Assembly: GCA_030765245.1 (NCBI GenBank)
Contig: JAVCCX010000207.1
Coordinates: 1 to 5,489 of the forward strand
Direction of reading: 5' to 3'
From: Candidatus Zophobacter franzmannii
Lineage (GTDB): Bacteria > Cloacimonadota > Cloacimonadia > Cloacimonadales > JAFGVF01
Length of the DNA: 5,489 nucleotides
In this document: piece by piece, positions 5,451-5,489 of the stretch
Layout of the letters: every line of letters begins with the position of its first letter
How positions within the stretch are numbered: the first letter of the stretch is position 1
Made by a program: the position numbers and the translations under genes
Notes under the pieces: generated by a model
Databases searched by the model: none
The model's input: only the letters and a program-made list of their open reading frames with translations
What the model was told of the DNA's origin: nothing

Positions 5451-5489
5451 AATGTGTCGCACTATTTTTTCACCATTTGCAAGGATTCG

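Larger units (their letters stand above)
4806..5489. other. Gene-free region: operon leader plus hairpin-repeat mosaic
   Basis: I see no credible gene here. The part from 4806 to about 5020 is AT-rich and is the probable control region of the leftward operon. The part from about 5028 to 5450 is richer in GC and made largely of short inverted repeats, listed separately. Short open frames on both strands around 5021-5286 run through these palindromes and have no recognisable domain, so I did not call them. The stretch 5291-5367 holds nothing I can identify. The last 27 bases, read on the minus strand, could be the end of another leftward gene, which is too short to call. Confidence 0.75.

Noticed and set aside
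5462..5489. Possible end of another minus-strand gene (…ESLQMVKK then TAG)
   Set aside because: Only eight codons are visible, too few to tell from chance, although hairpin 5434-5450 with TTTTAATT after it would suit as its terminator.

Overview
The window holds one leftward (minus-strand) gene cluster, about 4.8 kb, and to its right about 680 bp of non-coding DNA rich in hairpins. In transcription order the genes encode a TolC-type outer-membrane channel protein (4805 to 3546), a HlyD/MacA-type periplasmic adaptor lipoprotein (3520 to 2417), a GldA-type ABC ATPase (2391 to 1378), a GldF-type ABC-2 permease (1385 to 672) and the N-terminal 220 residues of a GldG-type membrane-anchored protein that runs off the left edge (662 to 1). 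Gaps are 25 bp, 25 bp, an 8-nt overlap and 9 bp, so this is very probably one operon.

The products read as parts of one envelope-spanning exporter: the ATPase powers the six-helix permease, GldG is a likely auxiliary subunit with a large periplasmic part, and the adaptor lipoprotein would link the inner-membrane complex to the TolC-like channel. The substrate cannot be read from the sequence. The names GldA/F/G come from Flavobacterium gliding motility, but homologues are widespread in non-gliding bacteria, so gliding is not implied.

The organism is a Gram-negative (two-membrane) bacterium of fairly low GC. The GldA/F/G resemblance points to the Bacteroidota/FCB assemblage. However, every gene has a clear purine-rich Shine-Dalgarno sequence, which is unusual for Bacteroidota proper. 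The dispersed hairpin repeats also resemble those I associate with uncultured FCB-related lineages such as Cloacimonadota. This taxonomic guess is inference and of low confidence.

Between the tolC-like start and about 5020 lies an AT-rich leader with a consensus-like -35 hexamer, a tandem direct repeat, a near-perfect 16-bp palindrome and a perfect 14-bp palindrome; it is the probable control region. From about 5028 to 5450 the DNA is a mosaic of short inverted repeats: a pair of mutually inverted GCGGACA/TGTCCGC palindromes, overlapping TGTATCGAA and TCATGGT stems, a CCCCTTC hairpin with a direct repeat, and a three-hairpin unit with two CAGCCC/GGGCTG stems around a CCATAGGC stem capped by GCGA. 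I see no credible gene there. It looks like accumulated REP-like or non-autonomous mobile repeats. The most interesting items are the MacA/TolC-plus-GldAFG hybrid layout and this repeat cluster. I found no clear evidence of an entirely new system.
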